64,000 nucleotides of DNA from Alphaproteobacteria bacterium (GTDB lineage Bacteria; Pseudomonadota; Alphaproteobacteria; Caulobacterales; Maricaulaceae), in assembly GCA_016124205.1 (NCBI GenBank), contig WGOD01000002.1, forward strand, positions 310,001 to 374,000. The letters run 5' to 3'. Position numbers and translations under genes: made by a program. Shown piece by piece: positions 62,227 to 64,000 of the stretch. Position 1 is the first letter of the stretch. Every line of letters starts with the position of its first letter. Under the pieces are notes generated by a model. It made no database searches and was not told the DNA's origin. It saw only the letters and a program-made list of their open reading frames with translations.

Positions 62227-63594
62227 ATGATGACACCGCAACCCGCACCGCCCGAATTCGAGGCCCCCGATCTTGAAACGCTGAGCGATCCTCAGGCGTG
62301 GCGGGACCGCGTCGATACGGCGTGGAGCTGGCTTCAGAGCGAAGCGTTCAGCGTCGAGTTCGGCATCCAGGCCGCGGCCGTTCTCATCGCCGTGATCATC
62401 GGCTTTGCCCTGCGCCGGCCGGCCACCGCCTTCGTGGCGCGGGTATTCAGCCTGCCGGCGATCGAGAAATTCAAGGCGCGGGCGATCCGCTTCGTCGCCC
62501 CGGTCATCGGCCCCGCTGTCGCCTGGGCACTGCTGTCCGGCGTGCTGTTCACGCTGCAACAGCTGGAGATGGAGCATTTCTGGGTCCGGCTGGGCGCGAA
62601 TCTGCTGGGCGCCTGGGCGATCATCCGTCTTCTGACGTCCTTCATCGGCGAACCGTTCTGGCAGAAAACGGCGGCCTCGATCGGCTGGACCCTCGCGGCG
62701 CTCAACATCATCGGCTGGCTGGGACCGATCGCCGAATTCCTCGATTCCATGGCGATCGGCTTCGGAGGCGGCCGGGTCTCGATCCTGACCGGCATACGTG
62801 CCGCCATCCTGCTCGTCGTGCTCTACTGGGTCGCCTCGCGGCTGGCGAAGCTATTGGGCTCGCGGATCGACACCCTGCCCAGCCTGACACCGTCGGCGCG
62901 CCTTCTGATCGGCAAGACGGTCCAGTTCATCCTACTGGCGACGGCGGTCACGCTGGCGATTTCCAGTCTCGGCATCCCGCTCGGCGCGCTCGCCATCTTC
63001 TCCGGTGCGGTCGGCCTTGGCATCGGTTTCGGACTGCAGAAGATCTTCTCCAACCTCGTCTCGGGCGTGATCCTGCTGCTTGACCGGTCGATCAAGCCCG
63101 GCGACGTGATCACCGTCGACGACACTTATGGCCGTGTGGCCTCGCTCGGGATGCGGTTCGCGTCCGTGATCACGCGCGACGGGATGGAGCATCTGATCCC
63201 GAACGAGGAATTCATCACCTCGAAAGTGATCAACTGGTCCTTCTCCGACCACGCCGTGCGGATCAAGAAGTCGATCGGGGTCGATTATTCGACCGATGTG
63301 CCGAGAGCGATGGAAATCGTTGTCGAGGCTGCGAACACGGTCCCGCGAGTCCTGCCTTCGCCGGCGACGAAATGCCTGCTGCGCGGCTTCGGCGACAATT
63401 CGATCGATCTGGAGGTCCGCTTCTGGATCGCCGACCCCGGCAATGGCGTGAACAATGTTGCCAGCGAAGTGCTGGTCGCCATCTGGCAGGCGTTCAGGGA
63501 AAATGACGTGCAATTCCCCTTCCCGCAGCGGGACATCCACTTCAAGGGCGGCACGCCGGTCGAGGTTCGCGTCGTGAACGACGCCGCCGATTAA
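62227..63594 (+). CDS. Mechanosensitive ion channel, MscS family
   Basis: The 455-residue protein has four or more N-terminal helices, then the pore-lining MscS helix (AIFSGAVGLGIGFGLQKIFSNLVSGVILLLDR). The cytoplasmic beta domain follows (SIKPGDVITVDDTYGRVASLGMRFASVITRDGMEHLIPNEEFIT), then the alpha/beta domain with KKSIGVDYSTDV and FWIADPGNGVNN, ending HFKGGTPVEVRVV. These channels open on membrane tension and release osmolytes. The length exceeds E. coli MscS because of extra helices and an acidic N-terminus. Confidence 0.93.
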   Translation: MMTPQPAPPEFEAPDLETLSDPQAWRDRVDTAWSWLQSEAFSVEFGIQAAAVLIAVIIGFALRRPATAFVARVFSLPAIEKFKARAIRFVAPVIGPAVAWALLSGVLFTLQQLEMEHFWVRLGANLLGAWAIIRLLTSFIGEPFWQKTAASIGWTLAALNIIGWLGPIAEFLDSMAIGFGGGRVSILTGIRAAILLVVLYWVASRLAKLLGSRIDTLPSLTPSARLLIGKTVQFILLATAVTLAISSLGIPLGALAIFSGAVGLGIGFGLQKIFSNLVSGVILLLDRSIKPGDVITVDDTYGRVASLGMRFASVITRDGMEHLIPNEEFITSKVINWSFSDHAVRIKKSIGVDYSTDVPRAMEIVVEAANTVPRVLPSPATKCLLRGFGDNSIDLEVRFWIADPGNGVNNVASEVLVAIWQAFRENDVQFPFPQRDIHFKGGTPVEVRVVNDAAD

Positions 63595-63688
63595 TTCCGA
63601 ATCGGCACAAAAAAGCCTCCACAAGCCTCATTTTTCCGAACCCGGCGACGCTCCATCTGTCACGGCAACACCCCACAGGGAGATTGCC

Positions 63689-64000
63689 ATGATTGACCAC
63701 AGACCTTTCGACAGCCTCGGCCGGTTCGAAACCGACTGGCTGAAGGCGCGCCACCATTTCAGCTTTGGCGGCTATCACGACCCGTCCCGGATGGGCTGGG
63801 GCAGCTTGCGCGTGTGGAATGACGACGCGATCCGCGCCGGCACCGGCTTTCCGCCGCACCCCCATGCCGACATGGAGATCATCACCTATGTCCGGGACGG
63901 GGCGATCAGCCACCGCGACAGCCTCGGCCATAACGGCCGCACGGTCGCCGGCGACGTCCAGGTGATGAGCGCAGGCAGCGGGATCCGGCACAGCGAGTAC
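63689..64000 (+). CDS. Pirin-family protein, truncated at window edge
   Basis: The first 104 codons are present, starting at ATG 63689 after CAGGGAGA. The cupin signature is complete so far: GWGSLRVWNDD, FPPHPHADMEIITYVRDG with metal-binding histidines, and ISHRDSLGHNGRTVAGDVQVMSAGSGIRHSEY. Bacterial pirins bind Fe or Ni and some have quercetin dioxygenase activity; others regulate metabolism. The C-terminal half is missing. Confidence 0.92.
   Translation, partial: MIDHRPFDSLGRFETDWLKARHHFSFGGYHDPSRMGWGSLRVWNDDAIRAGTGFPPHPHADMEIITYVRDGAISHRDSLGHNGRTVAGDVQVMSAGSGIRHSEY

Overview
The window is a stretch of high-GC bacterial chromosome with dense genes on both strands and no rRNA or tRNA genes. 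Several features point to an aerobic alphaproteobacterium: a Rieske/cytochrome b/cytochrome c1 operon, oxygen-dependent hemF, UbiK, DUF6111 beside cca and a CoA pyrophosphatase, MidA next to lgt, and a perfect CtrA-type box (TTAA-N7-TTAA). The Maricaulales/Hyphomonadaceae/Caulobacterales side of the class is my inference; no marker here settles the genus.

Layout. 1-8.1 kb: truncated aspartate aminotransferase, small envelope proteins, a tandem pair of secreted paralogs, threonine aldolase, a lone response regulator, a lipocalin lipoprotein and uvrB. 8.1-14.5 kb: the one clearly accessory region. It holds a two-gene Gabija-type anti-phage module (OLD-family ATPase/TOPRIM nuclease plus UvrD-like helicase, visibly less GC-rich than its surroundings). 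A run of palindromic repeats follows, then a helix-turn-helix gene with repeat DNA inside its reading frame, and an YkuD-like gene bracketed by repeats. 14.4-20.8 kb: a secreted protein under a CtrA-like box, a probable 6S RNA, an EnvZ/OmpR-type two-component pair, pgsA, uvrC and a ClpP-like secreted protein. 20.8-36.7 kb: housekeeping genes, including pterin (folM-like/folB), ion exchange, proC, ubiK, lgt-midA, prs, rplY-pth and ychF, with an orphan AT-rich 58-codon gene at 33.1 kb. 36.8-45.0 kb: a second tandem paralog pair, an AAC(3)-family acetyltransferase, an S10 peptidase, apt, a GST, a trypsin-like protease and mtnP. 45.1-48.5 kb: petABC and trmL. 48.5-55.0 kb: a TPR-sulfotransferase, hemF, and the cca/DUF6111/CoA pyrophosphatase/DUF1285 string. 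55.0-64.0 kb: a MoxR-DUF58-DUF4159 cluster, a small membrane protein, an MscS channel and a truncated pirin.

How the genes work together. uvrB and uvrC provide nucleotide excision repair. petA-petB-petC encode the whole bc1 complex and end in a strong terminator. lgt and the lipobox proteins belong to lipoprotein maturation. rplY and pth are translation genes. MoxR-DUF58-DUF4159 looks like a chaperone/VWA-type envelope machine whose metal-binding motifs have decayed. The strongest accessory-biology signal is the Gabija-type locus with its repeat-rich flank. The strongest unnamed signals are the probable 6S RNA, the CtrA box, a 25-bp dyad at 61.7 kb, the frame-preserving repeat and two unlisted microproteins. 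All functional calls come from reading translated motifs by eye; no database search was possible.
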